A stretch of DNA of 64,000 nt from Enterobacter cloacae (GCF_013375935.1 NZ_CP056117.1:4526001-4590000), one strand, 5' to 3'. Positions 26,665 through 38,158 are shown, numbered from the stretch's first letter. Notes: generated by a model not told the origin, from the letters alone. Numbers and translations are program-made.

Positions 26665-27777
26665 ATGAAACTTGATGATTATATTACAGAGCTGAAGACC
26701 CTTGTGAACGTGGACTGCGGTACCCAGACCCTTGCGGGTGTCGCAACCGTGGCGGACATCATGCAGCAGCTGTGGCAGCGCGAAGGCTGGCATACCGAAC
26801 GGGTAGATCTTGGCGAAAAGGTTGGTCCCGGCGTGTTTGTCAGCAACAAACCTCAGGCTGAACGGTTTGACGTGCTGCTGGTGGGGCATCTGGATACCGT
26901 GTTTGCCCCCGGCACCGTCGCCGGGCGCCCGATGAGCGAAGACGATACCCGGCTGTACGGCCCCGGCGTCTCGGATATGAAGAGCGGACTTCTGAATATA
27001 CTGTGGGCGATGCGCGAGCTTGATGCCGCAGACAAAGATCGGCTGGCTATTGCCGTGGCGATGAACCCGGATGAAGAGACCGGCTCGGTCTACTCCCACG
27101 AATGGATCGGCGAGCTGGCTAAACGTTCCCGCTGCGTGCTGGTATGCGAAGCCGCCAGAGCGGACGGCTCGCTGGTGAAAGCGCGTAAGGGGATGGCGGG
27201 CTATCACCTGACGTTCAGCGGCGTGGCGGCGCACGCGGGTAACGATCCGGAGAAAGGCCGCTCGGCGATTACCGCGCTGGCAAACAGCGTTATCGCCATT
27301 AATGCGCTAACCGACTGGGATCGCGGCACCACGCTCAACATCGGGGTGATTCACGGCGGCAGCGCGGCCAACGTGGTGGCGGATAACGCCGTAGCCGAAC
27401 TTGACGTGCGCTTCTGGGAAAACGACGAGTACAACCGGGTGAATCAGGCGCTGGAGGCGTTATGTGAAAAAGGCTTTTCAGACGGCGTGACCACCACGCT
27501 GACGCGGGTTAACCATAAACCGGCGATGGCCGCGAGTGAAGACACTCAGGCGCTGATGCGTCTGGTTGAAGCGGCCGGAAAGGAGGAAGGTATCACCATT
27601 ACCTGGCAGGCGGTCGGCGGTGGCAGCGATGCCAACCACACCGCCGCGCTCGGCATCCCAACGCTTGACGGCTTCGGCCCGATTGGCGCCGGGTTCCACA
27701 GCACCGCGGAATGGCTGGATAAAGCGTCCATTGCGCCGCGAATTCGGTTACTGAAGCGGGTCGTTTCGATGCTCTAA
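26665..27777 (+). CDS. M20-family metallopeptidase (carboxypeptidase G2-like)
   Basis: 370-residue M20 zinc peptidase. The metal-ligand motifs are GHLDTVFAPGT, GVSDMKSG (bridging aspartate), the catalytic pair NPDEETGS, and a C-terminal histidine in GAGFHSTAEW. The dimerisation domain carries the HAGNDPEKGRSA motif. It resembles glutamate carboxypeptidases. The start at 26665 has AGGA 7 bases upstream; GTG 26659 is in frame but too close. No signal peptide, so it works on imported substrate. Confidence 0.85.
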   Translation: MKLDDYITELKTLVNVDCGTQTLAGVATVADIMQQLWQREGWHTERVDLGEKVGPGVFVSNKPQAERFDVLLVGHLDTVFAPGTVAGRPMSEDDTRLYGPGVSDMKSGLLNILWAMRELDAADKDRLAIAVAMNPDEETGSVYSHEWIGELAKRSRCVLVCEAARADGSLVKARKGMAGYHLTFSGVAAHAGNDPEKGRSAITALANSVIAINALTDWDRGTTLNIGVIHGGSAANVVADNAVAELDVRFWENDEYNRVNQALEALCEKGFSDGVTTTLTRVNHKPAMAASEDTQALMRLVEAAGKEEGITITWQAVGGGSDANHTAALGIPTLDGFGPIGAGFHSTAEWLDKASIAPRIRLLKRVVSML

Positions 27778-27787
27778 GGTTTTCCCT

Positions 27788-27893
27788 ACCCCTCACCCTA
27801 ACCCTCCCCCCAAAGGGGAGAGGGGACGGCTCAGCGCCCTCTTTTCTCCCTCGCCCCTTTGGGGAGAGGGCCGGGGTGAGGGGTGAGGGCAAC
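27788..27893. repeat. inverted pair of CCCTCTCCC repeats between the M20 gene and entH
   Basis: CCCCTCACCCTAACCCTCCCCCCAAAGGGGAGAGGGG and the opposite-facing CCCTCGCCCCTTTGGGGAGAGGGCCGGGGTGAGGGG. It lies between two convergent genes and may serve both as a terminator-like structure. Confidence 0.8.
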
Positions 27894-27906
27894 AGGCCGC
27901 ACAAAA

Positions 27907-29071
<1,165 letters not shown>

Positions 29072-29072
<1 letters not shown>

Positions 29073-29926
29073 CACTTCACCTCGCGGGAGAGCAGCGCCC
29101 ACCAGGCATCGAGGGTAGGATTTTTTGCCAGCATCACGAAGTCGATATCGCCGTGCACTTTGCGCCAGCGGGCGGCCAGCGCCATCATGCGCACCGAGCC
29201 CAGACCGTAGTCGATCAGGTTTTCGTCATCCATCGGCTCGTCGGACTCGTCCAGCAGCGGCAGGATCAGCTCACGCAGCGCCGCTTTGGTCGCCGGTACG
29301 GACGGCAGCAGTTCGTCGGTCATCACCACGCGGCCCGAGCGCCCGGCGACGTATTTCAGCGACATCAGGTGCTCGTCGCGGGTGAAATCCGCCAGCGCGT
29401 CGGCGATAAAGAACGGCTTGATGTCGCGCATAAAGGCGTCGGTGGCGGTGGTCATGCAGCCGATGTGGGCATAAACGCCGGTGATCAGCAGCTGGTTGCG
29501 GCCGGTCTCTTTCAGCATCTGCTCCAGCAGCGAGCGGTGAAACGCGCTGTAGCGCCACTTCACCAGCACGGTGTCCGCTTCGTCCGGGGTCAGTTCGGCT
29601 ACGATGCGCTGCTGCTCCGGCGAGCGGGTCAGGCCCGGCCCCCACATGTCGTTCAGCAGGGCGCGGTCCTCATCGCTCTGCTCTTTCGGCTGCGCGGTGT
29701 AGTACACCGGGATATGGTGTTCCTTGCAAAATGCGCGAAGTCTGGCGATGTTCGCCACCACCTGCTGCATCATCGCGCTGTTTTCGCCCCAGAAGTTCAG
29801 GAAATATTCCTGCATATCGTGGATCAGCAGCGCGGCACGCTCCGGCTCAAACGCCCAGTTCACCTTGTTAGTCGGCAGGTCTGCGGCGGTTGGCAGCGCG
29901 TATGCGGATAATTTTGGAATGGCCAT
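29072..29926 (-). CDS. entB: isochorismatase / aryl carrier protein
   Basis: 284-residue bifunctional protein. The N-terminal isochorismatase domain (about 1-210; VLVKWRYSAFHRSLLEQML, VYAHIGCMTT) forms 2,3-dihydro-DHB. The C-terminal aryl carrier domain has its phosphopantetheine serine in DYGLGSVRMMALAARW. EntD primes it and EntE loads it with DHB. It lies 10 bases after entE. Confidence 0.96.
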
Positions 29927-29936
29927 TCTCTGTTCC

Positions 29937-31547
29937 TCAGCCCCGGGCGCGTTCAGCGAGCCACAGGCGCAACTGTTTTTTATCGACTTTGCCGACCGGC
30001 GTTAGCGGAAGCGCGTCCACGCTCTCCACGCGGTCCGGCAGTTTAAATTCGGCAACGCCCTGCTCGCGCAGGAAGCGGCGCACCTCGACCGCACGCAGGG
30101 GCTGTTTCACCACCAGATACGCGCAGCTCTTCTCGCCCAGCAGGCTGTCCTCCATGCTCACCAGCGCGGCGTGGATCACCGCGTCATGGCGCAGCAGCAG
30201 GTTTTCGATCTCTTCGGCGGCGATCTTCTCCCCGCCGCGGTTGATCTGATCCTTCTCGCGCCCCTGCACGGTGATGTACCCCTGCTCGTCAATGGCGATC
30301 AGATCGCCGGAGCAGTAAAAGCCGTTGGCGTCAAAGGCGCTGGCGTTGTGTTCCGGGCTGTTGAAATAGCCGCGGAAGGTATACGGGCCGCGCGTCATCA
30401 GACGCCCGACCTCACCGCGCGGCAGCGGGTTGCCGTGCTCGTCCGCCACCCACACTTCGTCATCCGGGCACATCGGGCGGCCCTGGGTGTTGATGATGCG
30501 TTCCGGCGCGTCGTCGAGCGCGGTGTAGTTCACCAGCCCTTCCGCCATGCCGAACACCTGCTGCAGCTGGCAGCCTATTTCCGCCGGAATACGCGCGGCG
30601 AGCGTGGCGGAAAGCCTTGCCCCGCCCACCTGGAGCAGCTTCAGAGATCTCAGCTGCGCGTTTCCCGCGCCGTCGGCAATCGCCTGCAGCCACAGGCTTA
30701 CCGCCGGGGGCACCAGCGAGGTGACGTTAATCTGGTGCTGTTCGATCAGCGGGAAGCAGAGCGTGGCGCTCGGATCGTTCGCCAGCACCACGCAGCCGCC
30801 CGCGGTGAACACGCCTAACGATCCCGGCGAGCTCATGGCGTAGTTATGCGCTGCCGGGAGCGCGTTCAGGTAACGGGTTTCGGCGGTAATGCCGCAGATC
30901 TCGTTGCTGCGACGAATGCTGTAGTCGTAGTCGTTATGCGTGCGCGGGATCAGCTTCGGCGTGCCGGTGCTGCCGCCGGAGAGCTGGAAGAACGCCACCT
31001 CGTCGGCAGGCGTGGGGTTGGGGATAAAATTGTCCGCCGGGCGGGCAATCGCCGCCTCCAGCGCATGTTCGGCCCTGTCACCGCGCAGCAGCACCACGCG
31101 CACCGAGCGGTGTTCATCCACGAAAGCGTTGAGGAACTCATCGCCCGCGAACAGCGCGTGGCCGCGGTCGGCAATCAGTACGGCGGGCCTGATCTGCGCC
31201 GCGTAGGCGTTCAGCTCGCTGCGCTGATGGCTAAAGAGCGCGTTGACCGGCGCGACGCCAATCTGCAGCAGCGCGAAAAAGGTAACGTAAAACTCGGCCA
31301 CGTTGCCGAGCTGCACCAGCGCGGTTTCGCCGCGGTGCAGCCCCTGCGCCTGAAGGGCAGACGCCAGGTTGTTCACCGCCTGATGAAACGCGCGGTAGGT
31401 AATGTGACGATCGCCGTCGATAATCGCGACCGCATCGCTGTCCGCGCGATCCGTCAGAATGTGGGTCAGCGGCAGATCCTGCCAGTAGCCTTTCTCACGG
31501 TAGCGGCGGGCAAAATCCTCAGGCCAGCGGGTAAAGGGGATGGTCAT
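29937..31547 (-). CDS. entE: 2,3-dihydroxybenzoate-AMP ligase
   Basis: 536-residue adenylating enzyme that activates 2,3-dihydroxybenzoate and loads it on EntB. The P-loop-like motif is [20 protein letters not shown]; later core motifs are [10 protein letters not shown] and the lysine in [11 protein letters not shown] near the C-terminus. It follows entC by nine bases and precedes entB in the operon. Cytosolic. Confidence 0.96.
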   Translation of the reverse strand: MTIPFTRWPEDFARRYREKGYWQDLPLTHILTDRADSDAVAIIDGDRHITYRAFHQAVNNLASALQAQGLHRGETALVQLGNVAEFYVTFFALLQIGVAPVNALFSHQRSELNAYAAQIRPAVLIADRGHALFAGDEFLNAFVDEHRSVRVVLLRGDRAEHALEAAIARPADNFIPNPTPADEVAFFQLSGGSTGTPKLIPRTHNDYDYSIRRSNEICGITAETRYLNALPAAHNYAMSSPGSLGVFTAGGCVVLANDPSATLCFPLIEQHQINVTSLVPPAVSLWLQAIADGAGNAQLRSLKLLQVGGARLSATLAARIPAEIGCQLQQVFGMAEGLVNYTALDDAPERIINTQGRPMCPDDEVWVADEHGNPLPRGEVGRLMTRGPYTFRGYFNSPEHNASAFDANGFYCSGDLIAIDEQGYITVQGREKDQINRGGEKIAAEEIENLLLRHDAVIHAALVSMEDSLLGEKSCAYLVVKQPLRAVEVRRFLREQGVAEFKLPDRVESVDALPLTPVGKVDKKQLRLWLAERARG

Positions 31548-31556
31548 GGGTATTCC

Positions 31557-32732
31557 TTAGTGCAAACCAAAAACGTTGAGCATGGTGGAGAGCTTCACGC
31601 CGGTTTCGCGCCACTCGCCCACCGGCGAGGAGGCCGGCACGATACCCGCCCCGGCAAACAGGCGAACGGTGTTCTGGTGCAGACGCGCGCAGCGGATAGT
31701 CACCACCCACTCGCCGTTACCTTCGCTATCGCACCAGCCGACGATGCCCCCGAACAGCTCGCGGTCGAACGGCTCCAGTTCGGCAATCAGCTCTTTTGCC
31801 GCCTGGTGCGGGAAACCGCTCAGGGCTGGCGTCGGGTGCAGCAGGCAGGCCAGCGTCAGGGCGTTCTCGTTTTCACGCGCTTCACCCTCTACCGGCGTCG
31901 CCAGATGCCACAGCGTTGGCGTGGTGATGAGCTGCGGGGAAGCGGGCATGCTCAGATGATGGCTGCGCGGCTCCAGAACGGCCTTCATCGCCTGCGTCAC
32001 CAGGTCGTGCTCGTGGCGGTCCTTTTCGGAGGCCAGCAGCTTAGTGCCCGCCTCGCGATCCAGCACGTCGTCAGGCTGACGGCGCGCGGAGCCCGCCAGC
32101 GGCAGCGAGCTAAAGCGGGCGCCCTCTTTGCGCAGCAGCAGCTCCGGGCTGGCGCCCAGCAGCACGCCGCCGTCTTCCAGCGGCACGTGGAAGTTGTAGC
32201 TGGCCGGGTTCTGGGCGATAAGACGCTCCATCAGCACGCCGCTATCGATTCGCCTGTCGGTGGCGATATCAATCAGGCGCGACAGCACGACCTTGTTCAC
32301 CTGCGGCGTGGCGGTCAGCGACGCGGCGCGGGATACCATCTCTTCGAAAACCGGCTGCGGCGGAATTTCGGTGCGCTGCCGGACGTTCAGCGTCTGTGCG
32401 CCGGAGGCGTAGCGTGCCGACTGCTGGCGCGCCGGGCGCGAAAAGGTCTGCCAGCGCTGCGGAATAAACAGCGACGACGGTTTGCGGGTATCGAAGGGAA
32501 TTGCCCCTACCATCACCGGGTGAGCAATGCCGCTGTCTTTCGCGTGACGGAAAGCCTGAGCTAATTTCTGCTGGAAGTGACCCGACGGGTCGTCTCCGCC
32601 GACGGCGGATTCGGAGAAGCGGGCAAAACAGCCTGAGGTGGTAAAACTGCGGTAAGGCGACATAAAGAAAAAGCTGTCTGATTGCAGCGCGGTCGCGGTG
32701 TGCTGAACTTCCTCAGCCAGGGACGTGTCCAT
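31557..32732 (-). CDS. entC: isochorismate synthase
   Basis: 391-residue chorismate-binding enzyme that isomerises chorismate to isochorismate, the first enterobactin-specific step. The C-terminal catalytic part contains VPLEDGGVLLGASPELLLRK and AGAGIVPASSPVGEWRET. The start at 32732 (MDTSLAEEVQHTATAL) has a GAGGAGGAT ribosome site; longer frames up to 32891 run through the Fur box. First gene of entCEBAH, divergent from fepB. Confidence 0.95.
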   Translation of the reverse strand: MDTSLAEEVQHTATALQSDSFFFMSPYRSFTTSGCFARFSESAVGGDDPSGHFQQKLAQAFRHAKDSGIAHPVMVGAIPFDTRKPSSLFIPQRWQTFSRPARQQSARYASGAQTLNVRQRTEIPPQPVFEEMVSRAASLTATPQVNKVVLSRLIDIATDRRIDSGVLMERLIAQNPASYNFHVPLEDGGVLLGASPELLLRKEGARFSSLPLAGSARRQPDDVLDREAGTKLLASEKDRHEHDLVTQAMKAVLEPRSHHLSMPASPQLITTPTLWHLATPVEGEARENENALTLACLLHPTPALSGFPHQAAKELIAELEPFDRELFGGIVGWCDSEGNGEWVVTIRCARLHQNTVRLFAGAGIVPASSPVGEWRETGVKLSTMLNVFGLH

Positions 32733-32761
32733 ATCATCCTCCTCAAAATGATAAAAGAAGC

Positions 32762-32780
32762 AATAATGATTATCATTTAT
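32762..32780. promoter_or_regulatory. Fur box in the entC-fepB divergent promoter
   Basis: AATAATGATTATCATTTAT matches the 19-base GATAATGATTATCATTATC consensus at nearly every position. It is 30 bases upstream of entC and should silence the operon in iron-replete cells. Confidence 0.9.
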
Positions 32781-32876
32781 ATTTTCGTCGGCTAACCTAA
32801 TCCCACAGCGCCCCGCTGTCAACCGCCGGGCAAACAACTTGTGCGACAAATGCTTGCATCCCTTATCCGCAACCAT

Positions 32877-32896
32877 GAAAATGAGAAGCATTATCT
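32877..32896. promoter_or_regulatory. second Fur-box-like site, fepB side
   Basis: GAAAATGAGAAGCATTATCT keeps the GA-AATGA and CATTATC halves of the Fur consensus but has a degenerate centre. It lies 25 bases upstream of fepB, matching the two-site layout of this promoter in E. coli. Confidence 0.7.
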
Positions 32897-32920
32897 TCAG
32901 TAAAAACAGGATGCCGCTCT

Positions 32921-33880
32921 GTGAAAATCGCTGCCGTTTGCCGTAATGCCCTTCTTTTGACAGGACTTTTTGTTTTAGGACTAACCTCAGCGGCCGCCGC
33001 CGACTGGCCGCGTCAGGTCACCGACAGCCGCGGCGTGCACATCCTTGAGAGCAAACCGACGCGCATTGTCTCCACCAGCGTGACCTTAACCGGCTCCCTG
33101 CTGGCGATTGACGCCCCGGTTATCGCCAGCGGCGCCACCACGCCCAACAACCGCGTCGCGGATGCGCAGGGCTTCCTGCGCCAGTGGGGCGAGATTGCAA
33201 AGCAGCGCAAGGTTGCCCGTCTGTACATTGGCGAGCCGAGCGCGGAAGCGGTGGCCGCCCAGATGCCGGACCTGATTCTAATTAGCGCCACCGGCGGGGA
33301 TTCCGCGCTGGCGCTCTACGATCAGCTCTCCGCCATCGCCCCGACGCTCGTCATCAACTACGACGACAAAAGCTGGCAGGAACTGCTGACGCAGCTCGGC
33401 ACCCTTACCGGACACGAAAAGCAGGCCGCCGAACGCGTTGCCGCCTTCGATAAGCAGCTCGCGCAGGTGAAGCAGCAGATGACGCTGCCGCCGCAGCCGG
33501 TAAACGCCATCGTCTACACCGCCGCCGCGCACAGCGCTAACCTCTGGACCGCAGAATCGGCGCAGGGCAAGCTTTTGCACCAGCTGGGCTTCACGCTGGC
33601 GGACCTGCCTGCCGGGCTGCACACCTCCAAAAGCCAGGGCAAGCGCCACGACATTATTCAGCTGGGCGGTGAAAACCTGGCAACGGGGCTGAACGGCGAA
33701 GGGCTGTTTGTGTTTGCCGGTGACCAGAAAGACGTGGACGCGATTTATGCCAACCCGCTGCTGGCGCATCTGCCTTCGGTGAAAAACAAGCGCGTCTGGG
33801 CGCTGGGAACGGAGACGTTCCGCCTGGATTATTACAGCGCGATGCTGGTGTTAGAGAGATTAAACGCATTGTTTAAATAG
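32921..33880 (+). CDS. fepB: periplasmic ferric-enterobactin-binding protein
   Basis: 319-residue class III binding protein that carries ferric enterobactin from FepA to FepDGC. A signal peptide ([20 protein letters not shown], cleaved near SAAAADWP) precedes the two-lobe fold; [19 protein letters not shown] and [17 protein letters not shown] are near-identical to E. coli. It starts with GTG at 32921, nine bases after CAGGA. An 11-codon frame from ATG 32911 overlaps the start in another phase. Confidence 0.95.
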   Translation: MKIAAVCRNALLLTGLFVLGLTSAAAADWPRQVTDSRGVHILESKPTRIVSTSVTLTGSLLAIDAPVIASGATTPNNRVADAQGFLRQWGEIAKQRKVARLYIGEPSAEAVAAQMPDLILISATGGDSALALYDQLSAIAPTLVINYDDKSWQELLTQLGTLTGHEKQAAERVAAFDKQLAQVKQQMTLPPQPVNAIVYTAAAHSANLWTAESAQGKLLHQLGFTLADLPAGLHTSKSQGKRHDIIQLGGENLATGLNGEGLFVFAGDQKDVDAIYANPLLAHLPSVKNKRVWALGTETFRLDYYSAMLVLERLNALFK

Positions 33881-33887
33881 GCCTTTT

Positions 33888-33938
33888 CCCTCCCTCTCCC
33901 CGCGGGAGAGGGCCGGGGTGAGGGCATCAGGCTGCACC
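33888..33938. repeat. CCCTCTCCC repeat overlapping the entS 3' end
   Basis: CCCTCCCTCTCCCCGCGGGAGAGGGCCGGGGTGAGGG followed by CATCAGGCTGCACC. The entS stop codon (TCA at 33927-33929) lies inside the repeat tail, so the element supplies the last few codons of entS. Confidence 0.8.
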
Positions 33939-35174
33939 GTCGTTCAATACAACCTCCTGCCTGAACCGCCGCAATTCCGCTAATACCACCAGCAAAATCA
34001 CGCCGACAATCGCCAGTACAAACCCGCTGCTGCTCGCCGAGGCTACCGGGGTCATTATCGCCCCCAGCCCGCCGAGGATCGCCGCGCCAATGGCATCGCC
34101 CGTCACGTTCTGCGCGGTCCACAGGCCGTTAATGCGCCCGAGCATCCCTTCCGGCGTCTGGGTCTGGATCAGGGTGTACTGTAGAAGAGAGCTGATAGCG
34201 CTCAGCCAGCCAAAAATGACCAGACACAGAACCCCCAGCGCCCAGACCGGCATCAGGCTGAAGAAGCCGATGGCGATAAACGAGGCCAGGGTTGCGACCA
34301 GCATAATCAAGCCCGGGCGCGCGCTCTGCGCCAGATTGCCGCTGGTGAGCGCCCCGAACGCTGCCCCGAGCGGAATGGCGGCGTACAGCACGCCAATCTC
34401 CGAGGCGCTCATCCGCCACTCGCCCGCCAGCGCCGGGTATAGCACGCGCACGGCGCTCGCCATCGTCAGCAGGCCGCCGAGCAGCGCAATGCCGCCGATG
34501 AGTGGGCTGCTGAACAGAAAGCGGATTGCCGCCATCAGGGATTTAAGCGGATGCTCGCGCGGCTGCGGCGGAGGGGGCAGCAGCGGCAGACGCAGCAGCG
34601 TCAGGGTGGTAATAAACGTTCCCGCCGCCGCCAGGCCGTAGTTCCACGCCACGCTGCCGGTTGCCAGCAATAATCCGCCAACCATCGGCGAAATCACCGA
34701 GCCGAGGCGCACGGTGAGCATGGTGATCGCTCCGGCCTGCATCAGATTCTCGCGCCCGACCAGCGCGGGCGTGGCCGCCAGCAGCGCCGTTACGCCCAGC
34801 GAAGCAAAAAAGCCGTCCCACAGGCCGAGCGCGTAAATGGCAATCAGCGACGGCTCCGGCAGCATGGCGTTCAGGCACAGCCCGATAAAGCCCACGCCGC
34901 AGGTGCCGCGCGCCAGCAGGATCAGCTTTTTACGCTCGTAGCGGTCCGCCAGCACGCCGCCGACCATCAGGCCGATAAACATCGCCCCGCCGGTTAAGGT
35001 CACGGATAACCCCACCAGCCAGCTGGAGTGGGTCATGGCCTGGATCTGCACGGGCACGGCAACGCCGAGCAGGCCGAGGGATAAAATGGAGATAAAGCGG
35101 GCGATAAAGACGGCGCGAAATGCCGGGTGCGTCTTGAGCAGGCTGAGGTTAAGCAGCCAGGATTTTTGATTCAT
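33927..35174 (-). CDS. entS: enterobactin exporter (MFS)
   Basis: 415-residue 12-segment major-facilitator exporter that moves enterobactin from cytosol to periplasm. Visible features are the N-terminal [20 protein letters not shown], the loop motif [14 protein letters not shown] and [20 protein letters not shown]. It is divergent from fepD, with a Fur box between. The last residues (about NDGAA) come from the CCCTCTCCC repeat. Confidence 0.93.
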   Translation of the reverse strand: MNQKSWLLNLSLLKTHPAFRAVFIARFISILSLGLLGVAVPVQIQAMTHSSWLVGLSVTLTGGAMFIGLMVGGVLADRYERKKLILLARGTCGVGFIGLCLNAMLPEPSLIAIYALGLWDGFFASLGVTALLAATPALVGRENLMQAGAITMLTVRLGSVISPMVGGLLLATGSVAWNYGLAAAGTFITTLTLLRLPLLPPPPQPREHPLKSLMAAIRFLFSSPLIGGIALLGGLLTMASAVRVLYPALAGEWRMSASEIGVLYAAIPLGAAFGALTSGNLAQSARPGLIMLVATLASFIAIGFFSLMPVWALGVLCLVIFGWLSAISSLLQYTLIQTQTPEGMLGRINGLWTAQNVTGDAIGAAILGGLGAIMTPVASASSSGFVLAIVGVILLVVLAELRRFRQEVVLNDGAA

Positions 35175-35240
35175 GACAAGGCCTTGAGTCTATTTCTACC
35201 AATTCCATGGGCGCACATGCTAACATAGCCAAATAAGATA

Positions 35241-35265
35241 GATAACGATAATCACTATCATTATC
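35241..35265. promoter_or_regulatory. overlapping Fur boxes in the entS-fepD promoter
   Basis: GATAACGATAATCACTATC (35241-35259) with a second overlapping register ending CATTATC at 35265. Good match to the Fur consensus. It sits 18 bases before fepD and 67 from entS and should control both. Confidence 0.88.
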
Positions 35266-35282
35266 AAATCATGGATGTTGCT

Positions 35283-36287
35283 ATGTCGTTTTCCTCTTCT
35301 GCGGTGCGCGCCGTTGCCGTGCCCGCGTTATTGCTACTGCTAATCCTTGCGATTGCACTCAGCCTGCTGGTCGGCGCCAGGCCGCTGCCCGCGTCCGTTA
35401 TTGTCGATGCGCTCTCCGGTACCTGCCAGAGCGCCGACTGCACCATCGTGCTCGACGCTCGCCTGCCCCGCACCCTTGCGGGACTGCTGGCCGGCGGCGC
35501 GCTCGGGCTTGCCGGTGCCCTGATGCAAACCCTTACCCGAAACCCGCTGGCGGACCCCGGCATTCTCGGCGTCAATTCCGGCGCCAGCTTTGCCATCGTG
35601 CTCGGCGCGGCGCTGTTCGGATTAACGTCACCCTCTGAACAGCTGGTGATGGCCTTCTGCGGCGCGCTGGCCGCCTCGCTGGTGGTCGCCTTTACCGGCA
35701 GCCAGGGCGGCGGGCAGCTGAGCCCGGTGCGCTTAACCCTGGCGGGCGTAGCGCTCGCGGCGGTGCTGGAAGGCTTATCGAACGGCATCGCCCTGCTCAA
35801 CCCGGACGTCTACGACCAGCTGCGCTTCTGGCAGGCCGGTTCGCTGGATATTCGCACCCTGGATACGCTAAAGGTGGTGGTTATTCCGGTGATGATTGCC
35901 GCCGCCGTGGCGCTGTGCTTAAGCCGGGCGCTGAACAGCCTGAGCCTCGGCAGCGACACCGCTACCGCGCTCGGTAACCGCGTGGCGCGCACGCAGCTGA
36001 CTGGCCTGCTCGCCATCACCGTGCTGTGCGGCAGCGCGACCGCCGTGGTCGGTCCGATTGCCTTTATCGGCCTGATGATGCCGCACGTGGCGCGCTGGCT
36101 GGTGGGGGCGGATCACCGCTGGTCGCTGCCGGTGACGCTGCTGGCCACCCCGGCCCTGCTGCTGTTTGCCGACGTGCTGGGCCGCCTGCTGGTGCCCGGA
36201 GAGCTGCGCGTCTCGGTGGTGAGCGCCTTTATCGGCGCGCCGGTGCTGATCTTCCTGGTACGACGCAGACGCGGAGGTGGCGCATGA
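35283..36287 (+). CDS. fepD: ferric enterobactin ABC permease subunit FepD
   Basis: 334-residue FecCD-family permease with about nine membrane segments. RLPRTLAGLLAGGALGLAGA and the coupling region GPIAFIGLMMPHVARWLVGA are near-identical to E. coli. The start at 35283 (MSFSSSAVRAVAVP) gives the family length; ATG 35271 is also in frame, four codons earlier, and neither has a strong ribosome site. Overlaps fepG by four bases. Confidence 0.94.
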   Translation: MSFSSSAVRAVAVPALLLLLILAIALSLLVGARPLPASVIVDALSGTCQSADCTIVLDARLPRTLAGLLAGGALGLAGALMQTLTRNPLADPGILGVNSGASFAIVLGAALFGLTSPSEQLVMAFCGALAASLVVAFTGSQGGGQLSPVRLTLAGVALAAVLEGLSNGIALLNPDVYDQLRFWQAGSLDIRTLDTLKVVVIPVMIAAAVALCLSRALNSLSLGSDTATALGNRVARTQLTGLLAITVLCGSATAVVGPIAFIGLMMPHVARWLVGADHRWSLPVTLLATPALLLFADVLGRLLVPGELRVSVVSAFIGAPVLIFLVRRRRGGGA

Positions 36288-37276
36288 TGGCCCCGTCCCG
36301 TCGCCTGGTCACCAGCGTCTCCCTGCTGGTCATGGCCCTGCTGCTGCTGGCGGTCTGGAGCCTGCAAAGCGGCGCCGTCACGCTCGATTTCGCGCAGGTC
36401 CTTCACGCCCTCACCGGCAGCGCGCCGCGCAATATCACCCTGGTGGTGACGGAGTGGCGACTGCCGCGCGTGGCGATGGCCATTCTGGTGGGCGCGGCAC
36501 TCGGCGTCAGCGGCGCGATTTTCCAGTCGCTGATGCGCAACCCGCTCGGCAGCCCGGACGTGATGGGCCTCAATACCGGAGCCTGGAGCGGCGTGCTGGT
36601 GGCGATGGTGCTGTTTGGCCAGCACCTGACGGCCATCACCTTTACGGCGATGGCCGGCGGCATTGTCACGTCGCTGGCTATCTGGCTGCTTGCCTGGCGC
36701 AACGGCATCGACACCTTCCGCCTGATCATTATCGGTATCGGCGTGCGCGCGATGCTGATGGCCTTTAACACCTGGCTTTTACTGCAGGCCTCGCTGGAAA
36801 CCGCGCTCTCGGCCGGGCTGTGGTATACCGGTTCCCTCAACGGCCTGACGTGGGGCAAAACCTGGCCCGCCGCGCCGCTGATTTTGCTGATGTTTATAGC
36901 CGCGCTGCTGCTGGTGCGGCGCATGCGGCTGCTGGAGATGGGCGACGACACCGCCTGCGCGCTGGGCGTGGGGGTAGAGCGTTCGCGCCTGATGCTGATG
37001 CTGGTGGCCGTGCTGCTCACCGCGGCCTCCACCGCGATTGCCGGACCGATCTCGTTTATCGCCCTGGTCGCCCCGCACATTGCGCGGCGTCTTAGCGGTA
37101 CGGCGCGCTGGGGGTTAACCCAGGCCGCGCTGTGCGGGGCGACGTTACTGCTGGCTGCCGATCTCTGCGCCCAGCGGCTGTTTATGCCTTATCAACTTCC
37201 GGTAGGCGTGGTGACCGTCAGCCTCGGCGGAATTTACCTTATCGTTTTGCTCGTTCAGGAGTCACGCAAGAAATGA
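36284..37276 (+). CDS. fepG: ferric enterobactin ABC permease subunit FepG
   Basis: 330-residue second FecCD permease, forming the channel with FepD. Motifs RLPRVAMAILVGAALGVSGA and GPISFIALVAPHIARRLSG correspond to those in FepD. The start ATG 36284 overlaps the fepD stop (ATGA) and has GGAGG about seven bases upstream. An alternative ATG 36287 follows directly. Overlaps fepC by four bases. Confidence 0.94.
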   Translation: MMAPSRRLVTSVSLLVMALLLLAVWSLQSGAVTLDFAQVLHALTGSAPRNITLVVTEWRLPRVAMAILVGAALGVSGAIFQSLMRNPLGSPDVMGLNTGAWSGVLVAMVLFGQHLTAITFTAMAGGIVTSLAIWLLAWRNGIDTFRLIIIGIGVRAMLMAFNTWLLLQASLETALSAGLWYTGSLNGLTWGKTWPAAPLILLMFIAALLLVRRMRLLEMGDDTACALGVGVERSRLMLMLVAVLLTAASTAIAGPISFIALVAPHIARRLSGTARWGLTQAALCGATLLLAADLCAQRLFMPYQLPVGVVTVSLGGIYLIVLLVQESRKK

Positions 37277-38073
37277 CAGACTCAACCACCCGCTTGCGCG
37301 GCGAAAACCTCACCCTCGCCTACGGCAAAAAAATCATTGCCCGTGATTTGACCGTCTCCGTACCTGACGGCCACTTTACGGCGATCATCGGCCCGAACGG
37401 CTGCGGTAAATCGACGCTGCTGCGCACCCTCAGCCGCCTGATGGCCCCGGCTGAGGGCAGCGTATTTCTCGACGGCGAGCAGATCCAGCGCTTCGCCAAC
37501 AAAGAGGTGGCGCGGCGCATCGGGCTGCTGGCGCAGAACGCCACCACGCCGGGGGATATCACGGTGCAGGAGCTGGTTTCGCGCGGACGCTATCCGCACC
37601 AGCCGCTGTTTACCCGCTGGCGCAGGGAAGATGACGAGGCGGTGAACCGCGCGATGCGGGCGACGGGGATTACCGATCTCGCCCTGCAAAGCGTGGACAC
37701 CCTCTCCGGCGGACAGCGGCAGCGGGCGTGGATCGCGATGGTGCTGGCGCAGGAAACCTCCATCATGCTGCTGGACGAGCCGACGACCTGGCTGGACATC
37801 AGCCATCAGATTGACCTGCTGGAGCTGCTGAGCGAGCTGAACCGCACGCAGGGCTATACCCTGGCGGCGGTGCTGCATGATTTGAATCAGGCGTGCCGCT
37901 ACGCCACGCATCTGATTGCCTTGCGCGACGGCGAGATTGTGGCGCAGGGCGCGCCGAAGGAGATTGTGACGCCAGAGCTGATCGAGCGGATCTACGGCAT
38001 GCGCTGCATGATTATTGACGATCCGGTGGCGGGCACGCCGCTGGTGGTGCCGCTTGGAAAGCGTGCGGTCTGA
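37273..38073 (+). CDS. fepC: ferric enterobactin ABC ATPase
   Basis: 266-residue ATPase of the FepBDGC importer. Walker A is GPNGCGKST, the signature is LSGGQRQRAW and Walker B is IMLLDEPTTWLD. The start ATG 37273 overlaps the fepG stop (ATGA). In E. coli fepE lies between fepC and entF; here only a repeat pair separates their convergent ends. Confidence 0.95.
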   Translation: MTDSTTRLRGENLTLAYGKKIIARDLTVSVPDGHFTAIIGPNGCGKSTLLRTLSRLMAPAEGSVFLDGEQIQRFANKEVARRIGLLAQNATTPGDITVQELVSRGRYPHQPLFTRWRREDDEAVNRAMRATGITDLALQSVDTLSGGQRQRAWIAMVLAQETSIMLLDEPTTWLDISHQIDLLELLSELNRTQGYTLAAVLHDLNQACRYATHLIALRDGEIVAQGAPKEIVTPELIERIYGMRCMIIDDPVAGTPLVVPLGKRAV

Positions 38074-38076
38074 TGG

Positions 38077-38158
38077 CCCCTCACCCTGACCCTCTCCCCA
38101 AAGGGGCGAGGGGACGATTACACCCTCTCCCCTTTGGGGAGAGGGCTGGGGTGAGGGG
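38077..38158. repeat. inverted pair of CCCTCTCCC repeats between fepC and entF
   Basis: CCCCTCACCCTGACCCTCTCCCC...GGGGCGAGGGG facing CCCTCTCCCCTTTGGGGAGAGGGCTGGGGTGAGGGG. It fills the whole space between the two convergent genes, where E. coli has fepE, and can fold as one long palindrome. Confidence 0.82.

Noticed and set aside
30846..32564. A 572-codon open frame on the plus strand
   Set aside because: It is antisense to entE and entC, is arginine/histidine/glutamine-rich as expected from GC-rich shadow frames, and has no ribosome site or known family.
32911..32946. 11-codon frame overlapping the fepB start
   Set aside because: Too short, with no leader-peptide logic or downstream attenuator visible; probably chance.
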